A DNA stretch of 48,717 nt from an uncultured Collinsella sp. (GTDB lineage Bacteria; Actinomycetota; Coriobacteriia; Coriobacteriales; Coriobacteriaceae). The notes under the pieces were generated by a model. That model was given only the letters and a program-made list of their open reading frames with translations, made no database searches and had not been told where the DNA came from. Numbering within the stretch: the first letter of the stretch is position 1; each line of letters opens with the position of its first letter. The position numbers and the translations under genes were made by a program. Shown in pieces: positions 40,977 through 48,717 of the stretch. The stretch covers positions 1-48,717 of the forward strand of contig UQVD01000001.1 in NCBI GenBank assembly GCA_900544385.1, written 5' to 3'.

Positions 40977-43900
40977 TTAAGCGAAGTAGGCTACGCCGCT
41001 CTCAAAGATCGGCATGAATTTGTCGCCGGGGACATGCTCGGGCACGTTGCGGTACAGGTTGTCGCCGCGACGCTCGGCATGGCCCATCTTGCCCAGGACA
41101 CGGCCGTCGGGGCTCGTGATGCCCTCGATGGCGAGTGCGGAGCCGTTGGGGTTGACGGAAAGGTCCATGCTGGGCTTGCCGTTCTCGCCCACGTACTGCG
41201 TGGCGACCTGGCCGTTGGCGATCAGCTGGGCGAGCACTTCGTCATTGGCGACAAAGCGGCCCTCGCCGTGGCTGATGGCGACGGTATAGGGGTCGTCCAG
41301 GCTGCACTGCGACAGCCACGGGGACAAGTTGGACGAGATGCGGGTGCGCACCAGACGGCTCTGGTGGCGACCGATGGTGTTGAACGTCAACGTGGGCGCA
41401 TCGGGCGTGGCGTCGACGATGTCGCCGTAGGGCACCAGGCCGAGCTTGATCAGGGCCTGGAAGCCGTTGCAGATGCCCAGCATCAGGCCATTGCGGGCCT
41501 TGAGCAGGTCGCGGACTGCCTCGGTGACCTCGGGAGCGCGGAAGAACGCCGTGATGAACTTGGCAGAGCCGTCGGGCTCGTCGCCGCCCGAGAAGCCGCC
41601 GGGGATCATGACGATCTGGCTTGCACGGATGCGGCGGGCAAGCTCGTGGGTGCTCTCGGCGACGGCCTCGGGTGTGAGGTTGTTGATCACGAAGGTGTCG
41701 GCCTTGGCACCGGCGGCACGGAAGGCGCGGGCGCTGTCGTACTCGCAGTTGTTGCCGGGGAACACGGGGATGATCACGCGCGGGCGGGCGATCTTGGCGC
41801 CGCCGTACACGTGGATATCCTTGGCGCGGAAGTCGATGGTCTCGACCTCGGGGGTCTCGCCGGCGCTGCGGTAGGCGAAGACGCCCTCGATGCCGCTCTC
41901 CCAGGCCTCCTGGAGCTCGGCGAGCTCGATGACCTCGGAGCCGGTGTCGATGACATAGCCCTCGACGGTGGTGCCCAGGGGCTCGACGACAACGCCGTCG
42001 GCGACCTCGGGCAGCTCGGCGTCCTCGGCGAGCTCGACGATAAAGCTGCCGTAGAGCGGGGTGAAGAGGCTCTCCACGTCTATATCCTCGGCAAGCTCGA
42101 TACCGATCTGGTTACCGACGCACATCTTAAAGAGGCTCTCGGCGCCGCAGCCGTAGCCGGGCGTGGATATGGCCAGGGCGTTGCCGGTAGCAGTGAGCGC
42201 CTCGACGGCGTCAAACGCGGCGAGCAACTGCTGGGCGTCGGGACGGTAGTCCTCGCCATAGGTGGCGGGGGCGATGCGGACGACGCGGTGCGTGAGGCCC
42301 TTGAACTCGGGCGAGACGGCGCGGGCGGCCTTGCCCACGGCGACGGCGAAGCTGATCAGGGTCGGCGGAACGTTGAGCTCGCCGGTCTCGTCCTCAAACG
42401 AACCGCTCATGGAGTCCTTGCCGCCGATGGCGCCGGCACCCAGGTCGACTTGGGCCATGAGGGCGCCCAGGACGGCTGCCGTGGGCTTGCCCCAGCGCTC
42501 GGCCTCGGTGCGCAGACGCTCGAAGTACTCTTGGAAGGAGAGGTAGGCGCGCTTGTGCTCAAAGCCGGCGGCAACGAGCTTGGCGATGGACTCGACCACG
42601 GACAGGTAGGCGCCCGCAAACTGGTCGGCCTCCATCAGATAGGGGTTGAAGCCCCATGCCATGGCGCTCGCCGTGGTGGTCTCGCCGTCCACGGGGAACT
42701 TGGCGACCATGGCCGAGCTTGGGGTGAGCTGCGTCTTGCCGCCAAAGGGCATGAGCACGGTCGCGGCGCCGATGGTGGAGTCGAAGCGCTCGGAAAGGCC
42801 CTTGTTGGAAGCGACGTTGAGGTCGGTGACGAGCGAGGTCATGCGCTCGGCGAGCGTGGTGCCGGCCCAGCTGGGCTGCCACACGCTGCGGGCACAGACG
42901 TGGGCGACCTGGTGCTTGGGCGCACCGTTGGAGTTGAGGAACTCGCGGGACAGATCGACGATGGCGACGCCGTTCCATGCCATGCGCATGCGCGGCTCGG
43001 CGGTAACCTCGGCGATAACGGTCGCCTCCAGGTTTTCCTCGGCGGCGTAGCCCATGAACTCCTCGACGTCACCGTCGGCGACGGCGCAAGCCATGCGCTC
43101 CTGGGACTCGGAGATAGCGAGCTCGGTGCCGTCCAGGCCGTCGTACTTCTTGGTCACGGTGTCCAGGTCCACGTACAGGCCGTCGGCAAGCTCGCCCACG
43201 GCGACTGAGACGCCGCCGGCGCCAAAGTCGTTGCAGCGCTTGATCAGACGGCAGGCGTCGCCGCGGCGGAACAGGCGCTGCAGCTTGCGCTCGACCGGGG
43301 CGTTGCCCTTCTGGACCTCGGCACCCGAGGTCTCGATGGACTCGGTGTTCTGGGTCTTGGAGGAGCCGGTGGCGCCACCGATGCCATCGCGGCCGGTGCG
43401 GCCGCCCAGCAGGATGATCTTGTCGGTGGGGGCGGGGCACTCGCGGCGCACGTGGTTTGCCGGGGTAGCGCCCACGACGGCGCCGACCTCCATGCGCTTG
43501 GCCACGTAGCCGGGGTGATAGAGTTCGTTGACCTGGCCGGTGGCAAGGCCGATCTGGTTGCCGTAGCTGGAGTAGCCGGCGGCGGCAGTGGTCACGAGCT
43601 TGCGCTGCGGCAGCTTGCCCTCGAGCGTCTCGGAAACCGGGACGGTGGGGTCGCCGGCGCCGGTGACGCGCATGGCCTGGTACACGTAGCTGCGGCCCGA
43701 GAGCGGGTCGCGGATGGCGCCGCCCACGCAGGTGGCGGCACCGCCGAAGGGCTCGATCTCGGTCGGGTGGTTGTGGGTCTCGTTCTTAAACAGGAACAGC
43801 CAGTCCTGGTCCTCGCCGTCGACATCGACCTTCACCTTGACGGTGCAGGCGTTGATCTCCTCTGACTCGTCGACATCGGTCATGACGCCGGTCTTCTTAA

Positions 43901-44723
43901 GGTACTTGGCGCCGATGGTGCCCATGTCCATGAGGCAGACGGGCTTGGCGTCGCGGCCGAGTTCGTGGCGCATCTCCATGTAGCGGTCGAAGGCCTGCTG
44001 CACCACGGCGTCGTCGATCGTCACGTCATCCAGGACGGTGCCGAAGGTGGTGTGGCGGCAGTGGTCGGACCAATAGGTGTCGATCACGCGGATTTCGGTG
44101 ATGGTGGGGTCGCGGTCCTCATCGCGGAAGTACTGCTGGCAGAAGGCGATGTCCGCCTCGTCCATGGCAAGGCCGCGCTCGGAAATAAAGGCGGCAAGGC
44201 CGGCCTCGTCGAGCTCGCGGAAGCCGTCGAGCACCTCGACGGGCTGGGGCTCGGGAGTCTCCATGTACAGCGTCTCGGGCAGGTCGAGCGAGGCGATGCG
44301 CGCCTCGACGGGGTTCACCACGTAGTGCTTGATGGCCTCGATGGCGGCTTCGTCCAGAGCGCCCGAGATCATATAGACCTTGGCGGAGCGCACGGCGGGG
44401 CGCTCGCCCTGGCTGATGAGCTGCACGCACTCGCTGGCGGAGTCGGCGCGCTGGTCAAACTGGCCAGGCAGGAATTCGACGGCAAAGACGGCGCCATCGC
44501 TTGCGGGGAGCTCGTCGTAGGTCACATCGACCTGGGGCTCGCTAAAGACGGTCGGCACGCAGGAGCGGAAAAGCTCCTCGTCGATGCCCTCGACGTCGTA
44601 GCGGTTGATGATCCTCAGGGCCTCGATGCCCTTGATGCCGAGAATTTCGGTCAGCTCGCCCTTGAGCTGCTGAGCCTCGACGTCGAACCCGGGTTTCTTC
44701 TCCACGTAGATACGAGAGACCAT
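40977..44723 (-). CDS. purL: Phosphoribosylformylglycinamidine synthase, single-chain PurL
   Basis: At 1248 residues this is the large, single-chain form in which the synthase and glutaminase halves are fused. It converts FGAR, glutamine and ATP to FGAM in purine synthesis. Visible are the N-terminal VSRIYVEKKPGFDVEA (PurS-like region), the ATP site SDHCRHTTFG and FLFKNETHNHPTEIEPFGGA, and a C-terminal class I glutaminase with FPGNNCEYDSARAFR, the nucleophile in LGICNGFQA and the His/Glu in AISHGEGRF. ATG 44723 follows AGGAAGGCAGG; an earlier start would add 36 residues. It appears monocistronic. Confidence 0.96.
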   Translation of the reverse strand: MVSRIYVEKKPGFDVEAQQLKGELTEILGIKGIEALRIINRYDVEGIDEELFRSCVPTVFSEPQVDVTYDELPASDGAVFAVEFLPGQFDQRADSASECVQLISQGERPAVRSAKVYMISGALDEAAIEAIKHYVVNPVEARIASLDLPETLYMETPEPQPVEVLDGFRELDEAGLAAFISERGLAMDEADIAFCQQYFRDEDRDPTITEIRVIDTYWSDHCRHTTFGTVLDDVTIDDAVVQQAFDRYMEMRHELGRDAKPVCLMDMGTIGAKYLKKTGVMTDVDESEEINACTVKVKVDVDGEDQDWLFLFKNETHNHPTEIEPFGGAATCVGGAIRDPLSGRSYVYQAMRVTGAGDPTVPVSETLEGKLPQRKLVTTAAAGYSSYGNQIGLATGQVNELYHPGYVAKRMEVGAVVGATPANHVRRECPAPTDKIILLGGRTGRDGIGGATGSSKTQNTESIETSGAEVQKGNAPVERKLQRLFRRGDACRLIKRCNDFGAGGVSVAVGELADGLYVDLDTVTKKYDGLDGTELAISESQERMACAVADGDVEEFMGYAAEENLEATVIAEVTAEPRMRMAWNGVAIVDLSREFLNSNGAPKHQVAHVCARSVWQPSWAGTTLAERMTSLVTDLNVASNKGLSERFDSTIGAATVLMPFGGKTQLTPSSAMVAKFPVDGETTTASAMAWGFNPYLMEADQFAGAYLSVVESIAKLVAAGFEHKRAYLSFQEYFERLRTEAERWGKPTAAVLGALMAQVDLGAGAIGGKDSMSGSFEDETGELNVPPTLISFAVAVGKAARAVSPEFKGLTHRVVRIAPATYGEDYRPDAQQLLAAFDAVEALTATGNALAISTPGYGCGAESLFKMCVGNQIGIELAEDIDVESLFTPLYGSFIVELAEDAELPEVADGVVVEPLGTTVEGYVIDTGSEVIELAELQEAWESGIEGVFAYRSAGETPEVETIDFRAKDIHVYGGAKIARPRVIIPVFPGNNCEYDSARAFRAAGAKADTFVINNLTPEAVAESTHELARRIRASQIVMIPGGFSGGDEPDGSAKFITAFFRAPEVTEAVRDLLKARNGLMLGICNGFQALIKLGLVPYGDIVDATPDAPTLTFNTIGRHQSRLVRTRISSNLSPWLSQCSLDDPYTVAISHGEGRFVANDEVLAQLIANGQVATQYVGENGKPSMDLSVNPNGSALAIEGITSPDGRVLGKMGHAERRGDNLYRNVPEHVPGDKFMPIFESGVAYFA

Positions 44724-44907
44724 TGGTTCCTGCCTTCCTGATCGGTTGGGCGTACGGTACGGTATGCGGCAGCGGTCGGTTTGCGGGGCAAGCCTCGCGG
44801 TCGCCTTGAGCCACATGTTTGTAAACCTCACTATGATACGACAGCTCGTGGCGCGTTGAGGACGGCGAGGGTGCTACAGTGATGCGCAATCAAGAGAAAG
44901 GCATCAC

Positions 44908-46470
44908 ATGGCATTCGTTTCGCTCGCCATCATCGCACTCGTGGCCTTTGCAAGCCCCTTCATCGCCTCGGCGATTCCCAGAAAACCCGTTCCCGAGACG
45001 GTCTTTTTGCTCGTGCTCGGCGCGGTGCTGGGACCCCATATGCTCGGCGTCATCCATGTAGATGCCGAGGTCTCGCTTGTGTCCGAGCTGGGTCTGGCCT
45101 TCTTGTTCCTGCTTGCCGGCTTTGAGATCGACCCCAAGAGCATCACGGGCGTCGAGGGGCGCTACGGCTTGGCGACGTGGGTCGTCACGTTTGGTATCGC
45201 CTGGCTTGCCGTGCGCTTTACCCCGTGGTTCTCGGTTAGTCATTTCGACGGTATCGCCGTGACGCTTGCCCTCACTTCGACGGCGCTCGGCACGCTCGTG
45301 CCCATCATGCGTGAGCGCTCGCTCACCGGCACGCGCGTGGGCGACTCGATTCTCGCGTATGGCACCTGGGGCGAGCTCGGCCCTGTGCTCGCCATGTCGG
45401 TGCTGCTGTCTGCCCGCACCGGCATCCAAACGCTCGTAATCCTTGGCTTGTTTGCGGTGGTCTGCGTGTTGCTGGCCGTGGTCCCGAGCCGCTCCAAGCG
45501 CGTCGGCAGCCGCTTCTTTGCGTTTGTCGAGGAACGCGCCGATACCACGTCGCAGACCTTCGTGCGCCTGACGGTGCTCATCCTGGTCACGCTCGTGGCG
45601 TTCTCGGCTGTCTTTGATCTCGACATCGTGTTGGGTTCTTTTGCCGCCGGCTTTGTCTTGCGCTACATCATCCCCGAGGGCAACCATACGCTCGAGACCA
45701 AGCTCGATGGCCTGGCCTACGGCTTTTTGATTCCGGTATTCTTTACCGTATCGGGCGCAAAGATCGATCTGACGGCCGTGGCGTCGCGCCCGGGTCTGCT
45801 CGTGGGCTTTATCGTGGCGTTGTTGATTATTCGTGCCGTTCCCATTCTCATCTCTATGAGCATTTGTCCTGCGACGCGCGATGTGTCGGCGTATGGTCGC
45901 ATTACCGTGGCCCTGTACTGCACCACGGCCCTGCCGATCATCGTTGCCGTGACAAGCGTTGCCGTCAACGCGGGCGCGCTGTCGCAAGATATTGCGTCGG
46001 TCATGGTTGCCGCCGGTGCCATCACGGTGTTCTTGATGCCGTTGCTCGCGCAGCTCTTCTACCGCGTGGTCGACGCCGCGCCGGTCGTCGCCGTGGCAGA
46101 AGTTGCCGAGCATCCATCCGATGCGCTCGACATCCTGCGCGCCCATCACGATTTGGCGAGCCTGCTCGCACGTGAGCACGAGCTGCTGACTTCGCATGGC
46201 CATGGTCGCGTATTCGAGGGCTTGCCTACGCTCGATACGATTGCCGAGCGTCTTTCCGCCGAGGCGGCGAGCGGCCATATCGATGCCCGTATCGTGGACG
46301 CGGCGCACCTGCTTGCCGATAAGACTTATGGTGATGAGATCGACACGTCCGAGCTGACTCCGCATGAGCGTCGCCGCCTGGAGCGCGCCAAGCTCGCCGT
46401 GCGCGAATACCGCCGCCGCATGCTGGAGCTCTATGCAAGAGAAGAAGCCGAGGACGACGACGGCAAGTAG
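44908..46470 (+). CDS. Cation:proton antiporter (CPA2 type)
   Basis: A 520-residue protein with about 11-12 N-terminal helices (residues 1-390) and a C-terminal cytoplasmic tail of 130 charged residues. Family features are PETVFLLVLGAVLGP, LGLAFLFLLAGFEIDP, SSTALGTL-like LTSTALGTLVPIM and a cation-site region SFAAGFVLRYI. It probably exchanges Na+ or K+ for protons. AAAGG lies upstream of the start. It is divergent from purL. The 62-bp repeat array lies right after its stop and would form its mRNA 3' end. Confidence 0.88.
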   Translation: MAFVSLAIIALVAFASPFIASAIPRKPVPETVFLLVLGAVLGPHMLGVIHVDAEVSLVSELGLAFLFLLAGFEIDPKSITGVEGRYGLATWVVTFGIAWLAVRFTPWFSVSHFDGIAVTLALTSTALGTLVPIMRERSLTGTRVGDSILAYGTWGELGPVLAMSVLLSARTGIQTLVILGLFAVVCVLLAVVPSRSKRVGSRFFAFVEERADTTSQTFVRLTVLILVTLVAFSAVFDLDIVLGSFAAGFVLRYIIPEGNHTLETKLDGLAYGFLIPVFFTVSGAKIDLTAVASRPGLLVGFIVALLIIRAVPILISMSICPATRDVSAYGRITVALYCTTALPIIVAVTSVAVNAGALSQDIASVMVAAGAITVFLMPLLAQLFYRVVDAAPVVAVAEVAEHPSDALDILRAHHDLASLLAREHELLTSHGHGRVFEGLPTLDTIAERLSAEAASGHIDARIVDAAHLLADKTYGDEIDTSELTPHERRRLERAKLAVREYRRRMLELYAREEAEDDDGK

Positions 46471-46484
46471 TCGATACTCTCTCG

Positions 46485-46718
46485 AGGAAGCCGCGTCCTG
46501 CTTTGAAGGCTCGGAACGGGATGTGGTTTCCGAAACGGGGGCCGTTGGGAAACTGTGTCCCGGAATGGGCGCTCAGAGTGGGATGCAGTTTCCGCGAGAG
46601 ACCCGTTGCGGAAACGGTATCCCAGAATCGGCGTTCAAAACGGGGCGCTCTTTCCGAAACATGGCCCTGAGGGAAGCTGCGTCCCGGTCTGAGTCGGAAT
46701 TCCGGGACACAGCTTCCC
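46485..46718. repeat. 62-bp tandem array of hairpin units
   Basis: Units begin at 46518, 46580, 46642 and 46704, exactly 62 bp apart. Each unit has arm A (like GGGATGCAGTTTCCG), about 14 bp of loop, arm B (like GGGAAACTGTGTCCC, offset 29) and about 18 bp of spacer. A half unit (arm B) occurs in register at 46485, and the last unit has only arm A. Arms A and B are near-complements and loops differ between units, so structure is kept while sequence drifts. There are no open frames and no cas genes. Confidence 0.8.
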
Positions 46719-46728
46719 TTTCAAACAG

Positions 46729-46773
46729 AAGAAGGCGCGCTGCCTGCAGTTGATGCAGACGGCGCGCCTTCTT
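46729..46773. terminator. Bidirectional terminator between convergent antiporter and SDR genes
   Basis: AAGAAGGCGCGC (46729-46740) and GCGCGCCTTCTT (46762-46773) form a 12-bp stem over a 21-nt loop that contains a further CTGC/GCAG pairing. The outer A/T pairs provide a short tail in both directions. Confidence 0.65.
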
Positions 46774-46815
46774 TGTTGGACTATGTTGAGGCTGGGAGCT
46801 GAGGCTTGTGGTCCC

Positions 46816-47565
46816 TTAAGAGCGGGCGGCTCCGTCGACGGGGAGCACGGCGCCCGTGACATAGGAGGACATGTCGCTCGCTAGGAAAACGAAGGCGTTG
46901 GCGACGTCCTCGGGCTCACCCATGCGGCCGAGAGGGATAGTGGCGATGATGGGTTTGATGACCTCTTCGGGCAGGTTGGCGACCATGTCAGTCTTAGTCA
47001 CGCCAGGGGCAACGGCGTTGACGCGAATACCCATAGGGGCGAGCTCGCGCGAGAGTGACTGGACCATACCGTTGACGGCAAACTTGGACGTGGGGTAACC
47101 GACGCCGGAGGGCTGGCCGTACTTGGCGACCATCGAGCTTGTGGTAGTGATGGTGCCGCCGTGGCCGGCCTCGGTCATGATCTTGGCGGCAGCCTGGTGG
47201 CCATTAAAGACGGCGACGACGTTAAGGTCCATGACCTTTGCGAACTCCTCGGCCGTGTAGTCCAAGAGGGGTGAACGCTGGGAGATACCGGCATTGTTGA
47301 CGACCGTGTCCAAGCCGCCCATGTCGGATGCAGCCTGGGTAAAGGCCTCGGTCACGGCTTCGAGTGAGGTGAGGTCGCAGGAGCGGCCCCAGACCTTGGC
47401 GTCGGGATAGGCGGCTGTCAGCTTCTCAACGGCCGCATCGGCGGTCTCTTGACGCGAGCCAAAGACAGTGACGGAGGCGCCCTCCTCGATAAAACGGCAG
47501 GCGATGGCATAGCCGATACCGCGCGTGCCTCCGGTGATGATTGCTTTCTTGCCCTCGAGCAACAT
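46816..47565 (-). CDS. Short-chain dehydrogenase/reductase (FabG-like)
   Basis: This is a 249-residue classical SDR. The NAD(P) loop TGGTRGIGYA is at 11-20, NNAGISQRSP lies near 90, and the catalytic triad is seen as Ser in TTSSMVAKYG and Tyr-x3-Lys in VGYPTSKF. It resembles 3-oxoacyl-ACP reductases but could act on other ketones or sugars. Start 47565 follows GAGAGGAAATACC. The C-terminal PVDGAARS is family-like. Confidence 0.88.
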   Translation of the reverse strand: MLLEGKKAIITGGTRGIGYAIACRFIEEGASVTVFGSRQETADAAVEKLTAAYPDAKVWGRSCDLTSLEAVTEAFTQAASDMGGLDTVVNNAGISQRSPLLDYTAEEFAKVMDLNVVAVFNGHQAAAKIMTEAGHGGTITTTSSMVAKYGQPSGVGYPTSKFAVNGMVQSLSRELAPMGIRVNAVAPGVTKTDMVANLPEEVIKPIIATIPLGRMGEPEDVANAFVFLASDMSSYVTGAVLPVDGAARS

Positions 47566-47719
47566 GGTATTTCCTCTCATCGCGGGCGGACATTCGCAGC
47601 ACAGCGTAGCCGTAACCGGAATCGGCCGTGTTTGCATATCGGTGAACGGTAGCCCGCGTTACCGATGAGCGGCTCGCGCAAATGTGCCCTGTCGTTGTGC
47701 TTAGGGCAGGAGACAAAAA

Positions 47720-47747
47720 GGCTCCCATCCCACATCGGACGGGAGCC
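47720..47747 (-). terminator. Terminator of hom
   Basis: On the minus strand GGCTCCC and GGGAGCC pair, with an inner TCC/GGA pairing, and are followed by TTTTTGTC. It lies about 35 nt beyond the hom stop. Confidence 0.75.
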
Positions 47748-47781
47748 CTTCGAGCAAATGCGTTGTGGGGTGTAAACCGAA

Positions 47782-48668
47782 CTAGTTCGCCATGACGCCT
47801 TCGGTCCAAGCCTCAACGTCCTCGATGCGCAGGACGTTGGCGACCTCGGCCACACAGCCGACGCTGGCAAGCTCGGCTGCGGCAGCCTGGACGTCCTTCT
47901 CGAGCGCGCGATGCGTCAGGAAGATGACCGAGCAGGCATCGTTGACGCCCGACTTGCCGTCCTCGACCTGGTTGATGAGCGAGATCGAGATGTTGTGCTT
48001 GGCAAAGATGTCGACCGTCTCGGACAGGGCGCCCACGCGGTCGGCGACCTTCAGGCGCACATAATACTTGGTCTGGAGCTCGTCCATGGGCTTAAAGGCG
48101 AGGTTGTGACCATAGGGCTCAATCTCGGGCAGCGGAGCCACGCCGCGGCTGATCTGCTCGGAGAGCGACAGGATGTCGCCCACGACGGCGCTCGCGGTGG
48201 GGAAGGAGCCTGCGCCGGCACCGTAGAACATGGTCTCGCCCACGGCGTCGCCTACCACGTAGACAGCGTTCATGGCGCCGTTGACCTTGGCAAGCATGTG
48301 GTCGGCGGGGATCAGCGTGGGATGCACGCGGACGTCGACGCCGGCGTCGGTATTGCGGGCGATGCCGAGCAGCTTAATGGTGTAGCCGAGCTCGCGGGCC
48401 TGGGCGATGTCCTCGGCGCCGATGGTACGGATACCCTGCTGGTAGACATCGTCGGTGGTCACGCGGGTGCCAAAACCGATGGAGGCGAGGATTGCCGTCT
48501 TGCTGGCGGCATCGAAGCCGTCGACGTCGGCGGACGGGTCGGCCTCGGCATAGCCCTTTGCCTGGGCGTCGGCGAGCACGTCAGCGTAATCGGCGCCCTC
48601 GGCGTCCATGCGCGACAGGATGTAGTTGGTGGTGCCGTTAAGGATGCCGGCGATGGTCAGGATCTTGT
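47782..48668 (-). CDS. hom: Homoserine dehydrogenase, C-terminal part (truncated by contig end)
   Basis: About 295 residues of the enzyme are present. The frame is open through 48668 and begins with ILTIAGILNGTTNYILSRM, a hallmark of the homoserine dehydrogenase catalytic domain, followed by GYAEADPSADVDGFDAASK. The C-terminal 85 residues form an ACT domain (KYYVRLKVADRVGALSETV), which usually mediates threonine feedback. The NAD-binding N-terminal part is missing because the sequence runs into adapter at 48669. The enzyme makes homoserine from aspartate semialdehyde for threonine and methionine synthesis. Confidence 0.93.
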
Positions 48669-48717
48669 CTGTCTCTTATACACATCTGACGCTGCCGACG
48701 ATATGCAGTGTGTAGAT
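48669..48717. other. Illumina Nextera adapter contamination
   Basis: The bases from 48669 read CTGTCTCTTATACACATCT, the Nextera mosaic-end sequence, continue with GACGCTGCCGACGA (read-1 side adapter), then an 8-base index TATGCAGT (48702-48709) and GTGTAGAT, the start of the P5 complement. This is library sequence and not genomic DNA. Confidence 0.97.

Noticed and set aside
40938..43208. A 756-residue plus-strand frame opposite purL
   Set aside because: It has Gly/Leu/Asp/Val-biased composition typical of the complement of a GC-rich gene, no ribosome site, and lies fully within purL.
44890..46365. A 491-residue minus-strand frame opposite the antiporter gene
   Set aside because: It is rich in Arg, His, Gln and Gly with no domain; the antiporter on the plus strand has clear membrane helices and family motifs.
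46485..46718. CRISPR array
   Set aside because: The 62-bp units are palindromic, vary inside the repeat and have no unique spacers of constant length between identical repeats; no cas genes are nearby.
1..48668. tRNA or rRNA genes
   Set aside because: No T-loop GGTTCGAATCC-type signatures with matching acceptor stems and no rRNA sequence were seen by eye; a covariance-model scan would be decisive.

Overview
The window looks like part of a chromosomal contig from a high-GC, anaerobic Gram-positive gut bacterium. Gene content and protein style (PdxST with a MocR-type regulator, rubrerythrin, a lactate dehydrogenase next to Etf subunits with a fused ferredoxin, an LAXTG-anchored surface protein, many small palindromic elements) point to the Coriobacteriia, most likely a Collinsella-like organism. 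This assignment is inference from gene content; there is no rRNA or tRNA in the window. The last 49 bases are Illumina Nextera adapter, so the true genomic sequence ends at 48668, inside the homoserine dehydrogenase gene.

Layout. 1-339 holds only hairpin elements. 340-3423 is the vitamin B6 region: pdxT and pdxS on the minus strand and a divergent pdxR-like regulator. 3414-4951 is a unit in which two copies of a fixed-length 119-bp inverted-terminus element flank a nuclease-like (DUF559/AbiEi-type) gene; each copy supplies the stop codon of the gene before it. 5085-8510 carries rubrerythrin and an alcohol/aldehyde dehydrogenase pair. 8519-8822 is the most unusual locus: a consensus LexA box inside a 34-bp palindrome, a Shine-Dalgarno-sequestering hairpin, a 27-residue membrane peptide and a convergent candidate antisense RNA whose terminator only folds fully as minus-strand RNA. 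This reads as a DNA-damage-induced type I toxin-antitoxin locus. 8936-16866 holds HIRAN, phosphoesterase, DUF2130, DUF3516 helicase, trmB and methyltransferase genes, with the third 119-bp element at 14850.

17134-21640 holds an XRE regulator with a DUF4097 partner, an Elp3-type tRNA-modifying enzyme and a spermidine-synthase-like protein. 21667-27285 is a minus-strand operon of a TerB-N protein, a BrxD-like ATPase and an Lhr/BrxHI-like helicase, a predicted DNA-processing or defence cassette with a possible second LexA box at its promoter. 27373-31413 is a DUF554 membrane protein and a five-gene surface-protein operon. 31759-35384 encodes a predicted electron-bifurcating lactate dehydrogenase (LDH, EtfB, ferredoxin-EtfA).

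35381-48668 carries an HD hydrolase, AzlCD, a KdgT-type permease, a diguanylate cyclase, a DMT exporter, full-length purL, a cation/proton antiporter followed by a 62-bp tandem hairpin array, an SDR oxidoreductase and the 3' part of hom.
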